Assembly: GCA_015056565.1 (NCBI GenBank)
Contig: SVGB01000014.1
Coordinates: 1 to 64,000 of the forward strand
Reading direction: 5' to 3'
DNA length: 64,000 bases
Source of the DNA: Butyrivibrio sp.
GTDB taxonomy: Bacteria; Bacillota; Clostridia; Lachnospirales; Lachnospiraceae
Every line of letters starts with the position of its first letter. Position 1 is the stretch's first letter. The notes beneath the pieces were generated by a model. That model was not told the DNA's origin, did not search any database, and was given only the letters and a program-made list of their open reading frames with translations. This document shows, piece by piece, positions 20,747 to 29,669 of the stretch. The position numbers and the translations under genes are program-made.

Positions 20747-20826
20747 GGACGAGACACGGGGACGGTTCTTCTGTCTTGTTTTATCAAGATAAAATAAGAC
20801 AGAAGAACCGTCCCCATGTCTCGTCC
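20747..20826. repeat. Long perfect-type palindrome (REP/MITE-like)
   Basis: 39-bp arms 20747-20785 / 20788-20826, one mismatch and one G-T pair, 2-nt loop. Confidence 0.85.
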
Positions 20827-20922
20827 CCGTGTCATGAAAGCTTTATACTATGTTTAGTATTTTGTGCAAAAGGGTGTGATATACTGATAATAAGGCGGTT
20901 TATTGGTTGATCAGGTGGTGAG

Positions 20923-23900
20923 ATGGCTATGGGAAATGAGATTGGTAATCTGGAAAAGAGAAAGAAGTGGACCAAGGTAATCTTTAAGGCTTTGCAGGTT
21001 ATTATCTGGATGGCACTGACAAGGACGTGTGTATATTCGGCCTTGCATGGGGAGAACATGACGCTTCAGTTTTTGGGAGAGCTGGATTTTGCTTTTATAC
21101 TTTTTCCATATCTTTTGCTTGGTGGTTTGTATGGATATGTCATTTCTTTTGTCTCGTTTCTTATAAGCTTTACCTGTGCCATATTATTTGAGATGGAGAC
21201 GGCTTATTGCATGGCTGTATTTTTGGCAGCTACTACATGCTTTGCGCTGTTTTCTCAGTATTTTTTCTTTAAGACCATAAAAAAGACCCTTATTGCTTCA
21301 TTTACAACTCTTTTGGTCACTTCATCTGTGGAATTCTGGTGTGTCACTGTGCTGGCGGCGTCAGAGTTTAACACAGAGTCTTTCAAGAACTATCCGCTGT
21401 TTCTATTAAAAGAGATTTTGATCATATTTGGTATTGGCTTTATTCTTTATCTTTTTTACACCAAAGCTCCGGATATCATAAAGATGATATTTCCCATTGG
21501 TGCTGGCTACACAAGCGCCTACCAAAAAGATGTGGAGATCCAAAGAAGTGTCAGGAAAACTAAGATAAGCATTAAGATCACGGCCATAATTATTGGTATT
21601 GAGCTTATGCTGGGCCTTGCAGTTTCAGTTTTCATGATAGCTCTTTTCCCGGATATGAAGGACATGTTGGTCAACAACATCAAAGACCACAGACAGGAAG
21701 TTGTAGAAAGCACAAAAAAAGAGGTCGAAGATGGAGACAGTGATCTAACAATAAAATATATTGAAAATATGAACTTCGTCATGGATAACTACGCACTGAC
21801 CTACGATATCAAGATGGTGCTACTTATGCTATGCATTGGTGTTCCCCTTGGCGGAATTGCCAACTTCTATATCAAGTTTACAGTGGGGGGACCTCTTGGA
21901 GTTCTGTCTGACTTTATGTATGAATACACCAATGCAGATGACGATCAAAAGCTCCTGGTGGGAGAAAAGGTGGACAAGATCCGCACATTCTCAAAAGATG
22001 AGATACATGTTGTGGCGCAGTCCACAAAGGAAATGGTTCATTCCATAGAGGATTATATCGAGAGGACCAGGCAGGAGCAACAGCTTAAGCTTGACCTTGA
22101 AGTTGCCCAGAAGGCCAGTGAAGCAAAGAGCAGCTTCCTTTCAAACATGTCCCATGAGATCAGAACACCTATAAATGCAGTTCTTGGCATGAACGAGATG
22201 ATCCTTAGGGAAAACAGTGACCCTCAGATCGAAGAGTACGCCCAGAATGTTAAGAGCGCAGGCAATTCCCTTCTTGGAATAGTCAATGATATCCTTGATT
22301 TTTCCAAGATCGAAGCTGGGAAAATGGACATACTTAACGTGGAATACCACTTAAGCTCCATGGTCAACGATCTTTTGAACATGATATCCGTAAAGGCTGA
22401 AGATAAGGGGCTTGAAGTTATTGTTAACGTGGATGAGAAAACTCCCGACAAGCTCTTTGGCGATGAGGTCAGGATAAAGCAGTGCGTCACGAACATCCTG
22501 ACAAACGCTGTTAAGTACACTGAAAAAGGCAGCGTTACATTAAATGTAGGCTTTAGAAAAGCAGAAGATGATGACGAAATATATCTGAAATTCCAGGTTG
22601 TTGATACAGGTATCGGAATTAAAGAAGAGGATCTTTCAAAGCTCTTTTCACCATTTGAGAGGATCGAGGAGATCAGAAACAGGACCATTGAAGGCACAGG
22701 TCTTGGCATGAGCATTGTCAAAAAGCTCCTTGCCCTTATGGATACAAAACTTGTGGTTGAGAGCGAATACGGCAAGGGCTCAGATTTTTCTTTTGAAGTA
22801 AAACAGAAAGTAGTAAGCGCAGAAGAAATCGGAGATTTTAAGGAAAAGTATAAACTCTATCTAAAGAGCCTTAAAAAGTACCACGAGTCCTTTACGGCTC
22901 CTGATGCTGAGATCCTTGTGGTGGATGATACCGCCATAAACTTAACGGTGGTGAAGGGACTTTTAAAGAGTACGCTTGTTAAAGTGGATACTGCAGAGAG
23001 CGGAAAAGAGACTTTGGCATTAGTCACAAAAAAGAAGTATGATGCCATATTCATCGACCACCGAATGCCTGAGATGGACGGTCTTGAGACCCTTGCAGCC
23101 ATGAAGGAGCTGGAGGGGAATCTTAATACAGACACTCCATGCATAGCGCTTACAGCCAATGCTGGTTCTGGCGCAAGGGATGAGTACATTGCTGCAGGGT
23201 TTGATGATTATCTCTCAAAGCCTGTGGATGGAAAAGTGCTTGAGAGAATGCTCATGCAGTATCTGCCAGAGGGAAAGGTTCTTGCAGCTTCAGCGTCAGA
23301 TGCGTCAATGGAAGACGATAATAAGCCTGAGCTTTCTAAGGATGAGCAGGGCGGAGGAGATTTTCTTGGAAGGCTACAGGGTGTGGACCTTAACGAGGCA
23401 CTTACAAACTGCGGAAGCCGTGAGATACTGATGGACGTGGTAAAAGAGTTCCTCATATCCATAGACAAGAAATCCGGCGACATTGAAAGCTTCGCAAATG
23501 ATAAGGACTTCAGGAATTATACAGTTGCAGTCCATGCCCTTAAGAGCTCAGCAAGACTTGTGGGAGCCCTGCAGCTTTCTAAAGATGCAGCATATCTGGA
23601 AAAGTGTGGCAATGATGAGAATGCTGAAGAGATAGCTGCAAAAACACCGGAACTTTTGGCACTTTACAGAAGCTACAAAGACAAGCTTTCTGCAGCAAAT
23701 GAAGATGAAACATCAGATGATGACAAGGAACTTATTTCTGATGACGAACTTGAAAGTGCATTTTCTGACATGAAAGAGCTGCTTGAGGCATATGATTTTG
23801 ATACGGCAGATGGTATCATGGATATGTTAGATACTTACAAGATCCCTGATAGCAAGAAAGAGAAGTTCCTTAAGGTAAAAGAGCTTATGGCGGCAGTGGA

Positions 23901-23928
23901 CAGAGATGCGCTTTTAGAGCTGTTATGA
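20923..23928 (+). CDS. Hybrid sensor histidine kinase (TM-HisKA-HATPase-REC-Hpt)
   Basis: SNMSHEIRTPINAVLGM, GTGLGMSIVKKLL, ILVVDDTAINLTVV...DHRMPEMDGLE, and HALKSSARLVGA (Hpt). Confidence 0.93.
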   Translation: MAMGNEIGNLEKRKKWTKVIFKALQVIIWMALTRTCVYSALHGENMTLQFLGELDFAFILFPYLLLGGLYGYVISFVSFLISFTCAILFEMETAYCMAVFLAATTCFALFSQYFFFKTIKKTLIASFTTLLVTSSVEFWCVTVLAASEFNTESFKNYPLFLLKEILIIFGIGFILYLFYTKAPDIIKMIFPIGAGYTSAYQKDVEIQRSVRKTKISIKITAIIIGIELMLGLAVSVFMIALFPDMKDMLVNNIKDHRQEVVESTKKEVEDGDSDLTIKYIENMNFVMDNYALTYDIKMVLLMLCIGVPLGGIANFYIKFTVGGPLGVLSDFMYEYTNADDDQKLLVGEKVDKIRTFSKDEIHVVAQSTKEMVHSIEDYIERTRQEQQLKLDLEVAQKASEAKSSFLSNMSHEIRTPINAVLGMNEMILRENSDPQIEEYAQNVKSAGNSLLGIVNDILDFSKIEAGKMDILNVEYHLSSMVNDLLNMISVKAEDKGLEVIVNVDEKTPDKLFGDEVRIKQCVTNILTNAVKYTEKGSVTLNVGFRKAEDDDEIYLKFQVVDTGIGIKEEDLSKLFSPFERIEEIRNRTIEGTGLGMSIVKKLLALMDTKLVVESEYGKGSDFSFEVKQKVVSAEEIGDFKEKYKLYLKSLKKYHESFTAPDAEILVVDDTAINLTVVKGLLKSTLVKVDTAESGKETLALVTKKKYDAIFIDHRMPEMDGLETLAAMKELEGNLNTDTPCIALTANAGSGARDEYIAAGFDDYLSKPVDGKVLERMLMQYLPEGKVLAASASDASMEDDNKPELSKDEQGGGDFLGRLQGVDLNEALTNCGSREILMDVVKEFLISIDKKSGDIESFANDKDFRNYTVAVHALKSSARLVGALQLSKDAAYLEKCGNDENAEEIAAKTPELLALYRSYKDKLSAANEDETSDDDKELISDDELESAFSDMKELLEAYDFDTADGIMDMLDTYKIPDSKKEKFLKVKELMAAVDRDALLELL

Positions 23929-23950
23929 GCAGATAAAGGAGACTTAACAT

Positions 23951-24721
23951 ATGGATAAAAGGGTTCTGCTAATAGGCGGTGGAAAGAGCTTTATGGTCAC
24001 CTCTATAGCCAATGAACTAAAGAGCAAAGGCTTTGAAGTTATAACAGCTCAGCCTGACGTAACAGAAATCGAGAGGATTGAAAATAAGCCATCAGTCTAT
24101 CTTATCTATGTGGATGACATAGAGGATATGATGGAGCTGTTCGTATACCTAAGGGATCGTACAGTTGAGGACGACTTATCCATCAGCGTTATAGGTTCTC
24201 ATGATGAGATGGAAAAGATCTACGGCACTGCCCACAGGGACAAGATCGCTGCGATATTTGAAAGACCTGTTAACGTAAAAGAGCTTGGTCAGAAGATGAT
24301 AGAGGTGGTTGAAAAAGAAGACCTTCGCCTTCAGAAAAAGAGGATCCTTGTTGTTGATGACGATGGCACAATGCTAAGGACCATAAAGAGCTGGCTATCA
24401 GAAAAGTATCAGGTATTTATGGTAAATTCCGGAATGGCGGCCATAACCTTCCTTGCCAAAAACGAGGTGGATCTTATCCTTCTTGATTATGAGATGCCAG
24501 TTACAACAGGACCACAGGTTCTTGAAATGCTGCGGAGCGAACCTTCAACAAGCGGGATTCCTGTTATGTTCCTTACAGTCAAGAGTGACAAGGAAAGCGT
24601 TATGAAGGTGGTTTCACTTAAGCCTGAGAAATATCTTTTGAAAACGATGCCACCGGCGGAGCTTATCGCGAATATAGACGAATTCTTCGAGAAACAAAAA
24701 GCAAAGAAATTCATGGAATAA
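23951..24721 (+). CDS. Response regulator with N-terminal receiver-like and C-terminal REC domains
   Basis: KRILVVDDDGTMLRTI...LLDYEMPVTTGPQVL in the C-terminal half; N-terminal half has a similar size and fold pattern. Confidence 0.85.
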   Translation: MDKRVLLIGGGKSFMVTSIANELKSKGFEVITAQPDVTEIERIENKPSVYLIYVDDIEDMMELFVYLRDRTVEDDLSISVIGSHDEMEKIYGTAHRDKIAAIFERPVNVKELGQKMIEVVEKEDLRLQKKRILVVDDDGTMLRTIKSWLSEKYQVFMVNSGMAAITFLAKNEVDLILLDYEMPVTTGPQVLEMLRSEPSTSGIPVMFLTVKSDKESVMKVVSLKPEKYLLKTMPPAELIANIDEFFEKQKAKKFME

Positions 24722-24741
24722 ATAACTATTGGGAGGTTAAA

Positions 24742-25050
24742 ATGACAGTCGGAAGAGAAGATCTTATCCATTCACTTGCAAAATCCATGGGTGTTGGTGG
24801 GGAGGCCCAGAAAAATCAGTATGTTGCCACAAAATATAACGCTGACAGCGGCACAATCTTCACCAATGGTCACATGATCAATAAGACTACTATAGAGCAG
24901 GCAAGACAGTACTTTACAGTTCAGTACAGAAAGCTTGCAGAAAAGGACGATGAGGGCGCCAAGGACATGGCAGGCATTTATGAGGTTGCAATGGAGGCCA
25001 TAAATATGATGATAGAAAGTGGTCAGGGCGGAGCACCAACTCAGGGATGA
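24742..25050 (+). CDS. Hypothetical protein (102 aa)
   Basis: Good RBS (GGGAGG), co-directional with the kinase/regulator pair. Confidence 0.65.
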   Translation: MTVGREDLIHSLAKSMGVGGEAQKNQYVATKYNADSGTIFTNGHMINKTTIEQARQYFTVQYRKLAEKDDEGAKDMAGIYEVAMEAINMMIESGQGGAPTQG

Positions 25051-25227
25051 CAGGCAATTCTAAGACAACAGGCTAAACCACAGGTATAGTACGGAAGCCT
25101 TGATTTTACCTATGCTTTCAGATATATTTATTTTATGTAAGACAAATGCATTTTTATGCAATAGTCGTACCAAAAAAACTTGAAAAAGGATTTGACAGTT
25201 TATGGAATATAGGGGCGACAAGTTGGT

Positions 25228-25283
25228 AATAAGCTCGGAGACGGGTCTTGAATTTACGTTCAGGACGTGGCTCTGAGCTTATT
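25228..25283 (+). promoter_or_regulatory. Structured leader hairpin upstream of the AAA+ cluster
   Basis: AATAAGCTCGGAG/CTCTGAGCTTATT 13-bp stem (one G-T), small internal loop, GTCTTGAAT/GTTCAGGAC stem, TTAC loop. Confidence 0.55.
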
Positions 25284-25315
25284 TTCATTAAAAATATAGT
25301 GCGAAAGGAAAAATC

Positions 25316-27118
25316 ATGGAAAACGCAATTAGAAACGCAATTAGAAACACAATTAAATATATGCTATTTGGAATGTTTGCAGGGGCGATATTTCTTTTGA
25401 CACCAAGGACAGTCCATGCTGAAGTAAAAACCTATGAGATTGAAATGATCGATGTTGGAGATGGAATTAAGGTGCCTGCTGATTATAACAATCTTAAGGT
25501 TAAAAATGAAAAGGGTGAGTATGCTGTTTTGCCAAATCCCACAGAGCAGACCTATGAGCCTGTTCCGATTCCCTTTGAAAAATGCACATTTGATGATATT
25601 GGATGGAACATGTCAAAGGAGCTTGAAGGTGGCTATAAGGTGAAAAAGTTTTTTATGTTTGACCTTAGACCGGAACGCGAAGTTGTTATGCGTCCACATG
25701 CAGAAGGGCTCCTTCCAGATTATAACACTAAAGACGGATATGAATACTATGAAATAACTGATGGAGCCGGTAATCTGGTTTGCAGATATGGTTTTGATGC
25801 TCAGGTAGATCTCACATCTGGATTGCGACTGGTTTATCACATGATGATTGCTGAAGAGGATGGAGATGTATCATGTACGACCTATGGCGATATTCAGCCA
25901 TATAAAAGGGAAAGCGATGGAAAACAAGATATCGTCGTAGACGCTCTGGAAAAGCCCGGGGCTATATCTTATAAAGACGTAGAGCGCCAGATTCAGGAAG
26001 AATATATTTCCTCAACAATAGGTGGAGGTGACGAAGAATTTTACCAGTCAGGACTCTATCTTAAAAGTCACACGACGCTTAAGGATGGAGAGATTGATAA
26101 ATGTTACATGTATGACTACGATACTCCGGCATGGCATGAAAAAAATAATAGCACTCCGGTCATAGGGGATGGCTCTGAGGACAGCTATATGCAGATGTGG
26201 TATGACTGCAAAGATCTTGAAATCTGGAGATTTGAGATTCCTTTGGGTAAGGATTATCAAAAGGGTTCAAATGTGCCACCACAACGATATCTTGATCGAC
26301 AGATACCAACTGTTGTTCATCCAAGATACTCTGATGAAGCTTTCTATGCTTTGAAGATCCAGTATTTTAAGCCTGAATTGATGAGAGAAGGCGAATGCAA
26401 AGAGGATTTCTGGTATTTTACCAAGGAGGACTATGATTTTCTTGTGGCCAATAACATTACAAGTGCAGAAGTTATCTTTTCACAATACCCGGAAATGACC
26501 ATCAAATATAGCGAGGCATTATATGACCATGAGGCTACGATAAATGCGCTTAATAAAGCAATGCGTCAGCACAGGGATGCCATAAGCAAGATAACACAGG
26601 TAAATACTGAGGAAGAACCTAAAGATGGGGAAGGAGCACAGGACAGCAAAACATCTGGAGAGAATGCAGGAGCTACCCCGCAGTATCGGGAAGGATATCC
26701 GTATTATACTCAGAAGATCACCGGAGATGTGCCACCAATAAAGGGCATGATTCCGACAATGTGTGAAACATGGATAAAAGATGGCCATTATCATGTGTCT
26801 CTCTATGATGATAATTGGAATCGTGTATGTAAGCAGGATCTTCCTGCAGGCGACTGGTATACCCATCAATATGTGTACTTTACGTTTATATCTGTTATGG
26901 ATAATAATACTGTCGTATTTCAGATTGCAGGTTCAGACAGCCCAGTAAGTGGAAACATAAACTACGTACAAGAGTCAGATATTGAAACAGAAAATGGATA
27001 TACAGGATCTACTGACTACTTTAACCGTGATGACTACTCAGGGCCTCTTGATCAGTATGAAGGTCAGCAGGAAATTGAATATCAGACTCCTACATTAAAT
27101 GTACCAAATGAGGATTAA
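25316..27118 (+). CDS. Secreted hypothetical protein (600 aa)
   Basis: Signal-peptide-like N-terminus ending TVHAEVKTYE; no family recognised. Confidence 0.75.
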   Translation: MENAIRNAIRNTIKYMLFGMFAGAIFLLTPRTVHAEVKTYEIEMIDVGDGIKVPADYNNLKVKNEKGEYAVLPNPTEQTYEPVPIPFEKCTFDDIGWNMSKELEGGYKVKKFFMFDLRPEREVVMRPHAEGLLPDYNTKDGYEYYEITDGAGNLVCRYGFDAQVDLTSGLRLVYHMMIAEEDGDVSCTTYGDIQPYKRESDGKQDIVVDALEKPGAISYKDVERQIQEEYISSTIGGGDEEFYQSGLYLKSHTTLKDGEIDKCYMYDYDTPAWHEKNNSTPVIGDGSEDSYMQMWYDCKDLEIWRFEIPLGKDYQKGSNVPPQRYLDRQIPTVVHPRYSDEAFYALKIQYFKPELMREGECKEDFWYFTKEDYDFLVANNITSAEVIFSQYPEMTIKYSEALYDHEATINALNKAMRQHRDAISKITQVNTEEEPKDGEGAQDSKTSGENAGATPQYREGYPYYTQKITGDVPPIKGMIPTMCETWIKDGHYHVSLYDDNWNRVCKQDLPAGDWYTHQYVYFTFISVMDNNTVVFQIAGSDSPVSGNINYVQESDIETENGYTGSTDYFNRDDYSGPLDQYEGQQEIEYQTPTLNVPNED

Positions 27119-27122
27119 TACT

Positions 27123-27668
27123 ATGGAAAAGAAAAAATATATAGCAGGTATTGTGCTTTTTATGACGCTGCTTCTTGCAGGCTGCGGAAAAGAAAATGTG
27201 GCAGAAACAAACTCTGGAACAGAGGTTAGTACTACAACGGACGCCAAGGCGCTTGAAACAGAGACAGAAACTTCAAATGAAGTATCAAAAGAGGAATTTG
27301 ACCGCCTTGCAGCGGAGAATAAAGAGCTTTTGAATCAGGCTATGACTCTTATGTATGAGCAACATCAGACTTTGGCAAATGAAGACCTTCTGCCATCATT
27401 TGAATCTGGTAAATTTTATACAGATACCACGATCAGACATCAGGAAATGACAGCTGCAGCTATGATGATGCAGAATGTGATCGATGGTACAAGCGACTAT
27501 AGCTCGTTATTACCGGAGGTCCAAGACGTCAATATGCTTGAAGGAATCGAAATAGCGGACTTTGAAGAAGTTTCTAAGGAAGATCTTGAAGAGGCCATAA
27601 ATGAGGTAAGAGCTCAGAACGAAGCACTTTCTGAGCTTATCAGTAAAATGTCGCCCAATAGCAAATGA
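27123..27668 (+). CDS. Putative lipoprotein
   Basis: MEKKKYIAGIVLFMTLLLAGCGKE lipobox; start refined to the ATG at 27123. Confidence 0.75.
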   Translation: MEKKKYIAGIVLFMTLLLAGCGKENVAETNSGTEVSTTTDAKALETETETSNEVSKEEFDRLAAENKELLNQAMTLMYEQHQTLANEDLLPSFESGKFYTDTTIRHQEMTAAAMMMQNVIDGTSDYSSLLPEVQDVNMLEGIEIADFEEVSKEDLEEAINEVRAQNEALSELISKMSPNSK

Positions 27669-27707
27669 TTGTATAAAAGCGATATACATCAGAGGTGAAT
27701 TTCGGAG

Positions 27708-29669
27708 ATGATCAGATTATTCCAAAATAGGAACACTGTTAAAGGTTTTGCCTATATAGATTCATGGATCAATATGTACCTTAAGGAGGTAAGCATCGAT
27801 AATGATGATGAACTGAGGGGCGTATTAAAGCTGATATTCTTTTTTAAAAATAATGAGGACATTTCAAAGAGGGATTATCCCTTGTTTTTGAGGGATTACT
27901 TTGGAACCCATAGAGACTCTGGCTTATATGGACGCTCAAAGTTTTCGCTGGTTTTGCAAAACAACAAAGAAGCAGTGGTTGAAATCGTGATAAGTGCACC
28001 CATTTCTGAAAGTGACAAAAAGCTGCTTATAAAGACAGCCGGAATGCTTTGCGATGGAGAATGGACAGAGGATAAATTTGAAAGCGGGCTTAAATTTCTT
28101 TTATGGAATGCTGGTCAGCAGGAGGACCTTAGAGACAGGCGCTTTATGCTGGCAAACCTCCGCTATGGAATGGATAAGATCCTGGAAGATAAGGGCGAGA
28201 TCGATCCGGACAGGATACCTTCAAACATTTTCTATCTGTTCAGGTTTCCCAAGATGCAGATTGAGTCTCTTGAGAGGTTCATAATCGCTCGCTATGAAGA
28301 ATTCAATGGATCTTTAAGAGGAGAAAGAGATAAAGATGCCCTTGCCTGGTTTATAGATCAGGCAAGGGAGGTTTTTAAAGAATATCAAAATGGTAGAGAA
28401 GAGGCTCCTTTTTTCAGGCTCCTTTGTAATTTGCGTGAAGATATAGAATATGATCATGAGTATTTTGAAACCCTTGCGGAACCGGTAATTGAGTGGCTTT
28501 TGGAGGAACTTCCTTTTGCATACTTTAGCTGGTTTGGTAATGAGGATGAAAAGCAGCCCTGGCAGGACGGAGAATACTTATCATCCATGGAGCTGCTTAG
28601 GGAGATGCATACTAATCTTTTTAAAGCCCCGGATGTAGAACCGTCAAGGCTCTATGCATATTTAAACCGCTTTGTCATTGGACAGAACAGGGCAAAAAAG
28701 ATCCTGTCAACTGCAATTTATGGTCATATGAAGCGGATCAGGCACAAAAGAGAAAAGTTTCTTCCTGACGCTGTGCTCCTGGTTGGCCCATCAGGAAGCG
28801 GAAAAACTGAGCTGGTGCGGCATCTTATCGACGCTACCATGCTTCCTGCTGCCATAATTGATGTTTCAGGAATGAACGGAAGCCAGTATTCAGGGGGACT
28901 TCACAGGGAACATCTTCTGATAGAACTATTAAACAAGGCAAATGGAGACCTTGAAAAAGCACAAAACGGGATACTGTTCATGGATGAGTTTGATAAGCTT
29001 CTTATCCCATCCTATGACAAAAACGGCATAGATACCCATGATGAGGTCCAGAGTCAGCTCCTTACTGTCATCGAAGGAAGTGAGATACCCGTTACCTTCA
29101 GAGACGAAAAAATCTTGTTCGATACCTCAAGACTTCTCTTTATCCTGGCAGGTGCATTTCAGGGAATTGAAGAGAATATAAGGGAAGATTCAGATAAGAA
29201 CATGAAGACTAGTGGAAGCATAGGCTTTGATGCTTCACTACAAAAAGACAGCCAGGTAAAAATGGACTCAAAGAGTGTGACGACAGATGTTCTGATATCT
29301 TTCGGCATGAAGCGTGAGCTTGCTGGAAGGATTGGAAGCGTTGCTGTACTTGACGGTCTCTCTCGAGATGATCTTAAAAGAATCCTTACCCAGCCAAAGA
29401 ACAGCATACTAGAGAGATTTCAGGATGAATTTAATGCTCTTTGTGGTGGGGAGCTTGTTCTTGAAGATGATGTAATTGAAAGAATAGTTGATAAGGCAAT
29501 GTCTTATAAAGTTGGAGCCAGGGGCTTATCAATTGCTCTTAGAAAGATGCTTTCTCCCGTAATGTATGAGGCTCCGGATCACAGAGACTGCAGATGTGCA
29601 AAACTGTCTCTAAAAGGCGGCGAAATTTTTGCGGAGTGGATCAGCTCTTTTAAGGAGGCCATGCTTTGA
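27708..29669 (+). CDS. ClpX-like AAA+ ATPase with novel N-terminal region
   Basis: FVIGQNRAKKILSTAIYGHMKRI, GPSGSGKTELVRHL, GILFMDEFDKL, GSIGF loop, GARGL sensor-2. Confidence 0.85.
   Translation: MIRLFQNRNTVKGFAYIDSWINMYLKEVSIDNDDELRGVLKLIFFFKNNEDISKRDYPLFLRDYFGTHRDSGLYGRSKFSLVLQNNKEAVVEIVISAPISESDKKLLIKTAGMLCDGEWTEDKFESGLKFLLWNAGQQEDLRDRRFMLANLRYGMDKILEDKGEIDPDRIPSNIFYLFRFPKMQIESLERFIIARYEEFNGSLRGERDKDALAWFIDQAREVFKEYQNGREEAPFFRLLCNLREDIEYDHEYFETLAEPVIEWLLEELPFAYFSWFGNEDEKQPWQDGEYLSSMELLREMHTNLFKAPDVEPSRLYAYLNRFVIGQNRAKKILSTAIYGHMKRIRHKREKFLPDAVLLVGPSGSGKTELVRHLIDATMLPAAIIDVSGMNGSQYSGGLHREHLLIELLNKANGDLEKAQNGILFMDEFDKLLIPSYDKNGIDTHDEVQSQLLTVIEGSEIPVTFRDEKILFDTSRLLFILAGAFQGIEENIREDSDKNMKTSGSIGFDASLQKDSQVKMDSKSVTTDVLISFGMKRELAGRIGSVAVLDGLSRDDLKRILTQPKNSILERFQDEFNALCGGELVLEDDVIERIVDKAMSYKVGARGLSIALRKMLSPVMYEAPDHRDCRCAKLSLKGGEIFAEWISSFKEAML

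Noticed and set aside
24742-25050. WXG100/type VII secretion substrate next to AAA+ (EccA-like) genes
   Set aside because: The 102-aa protein has no WxG motif, and no FtsK/EccC-type ATPase is present in the window.
25322-25357. CRISPR-like short repeats
   Set aside because: Only three contiguous 12-bp units without spacers; simple tandem repeat in coding sequence.
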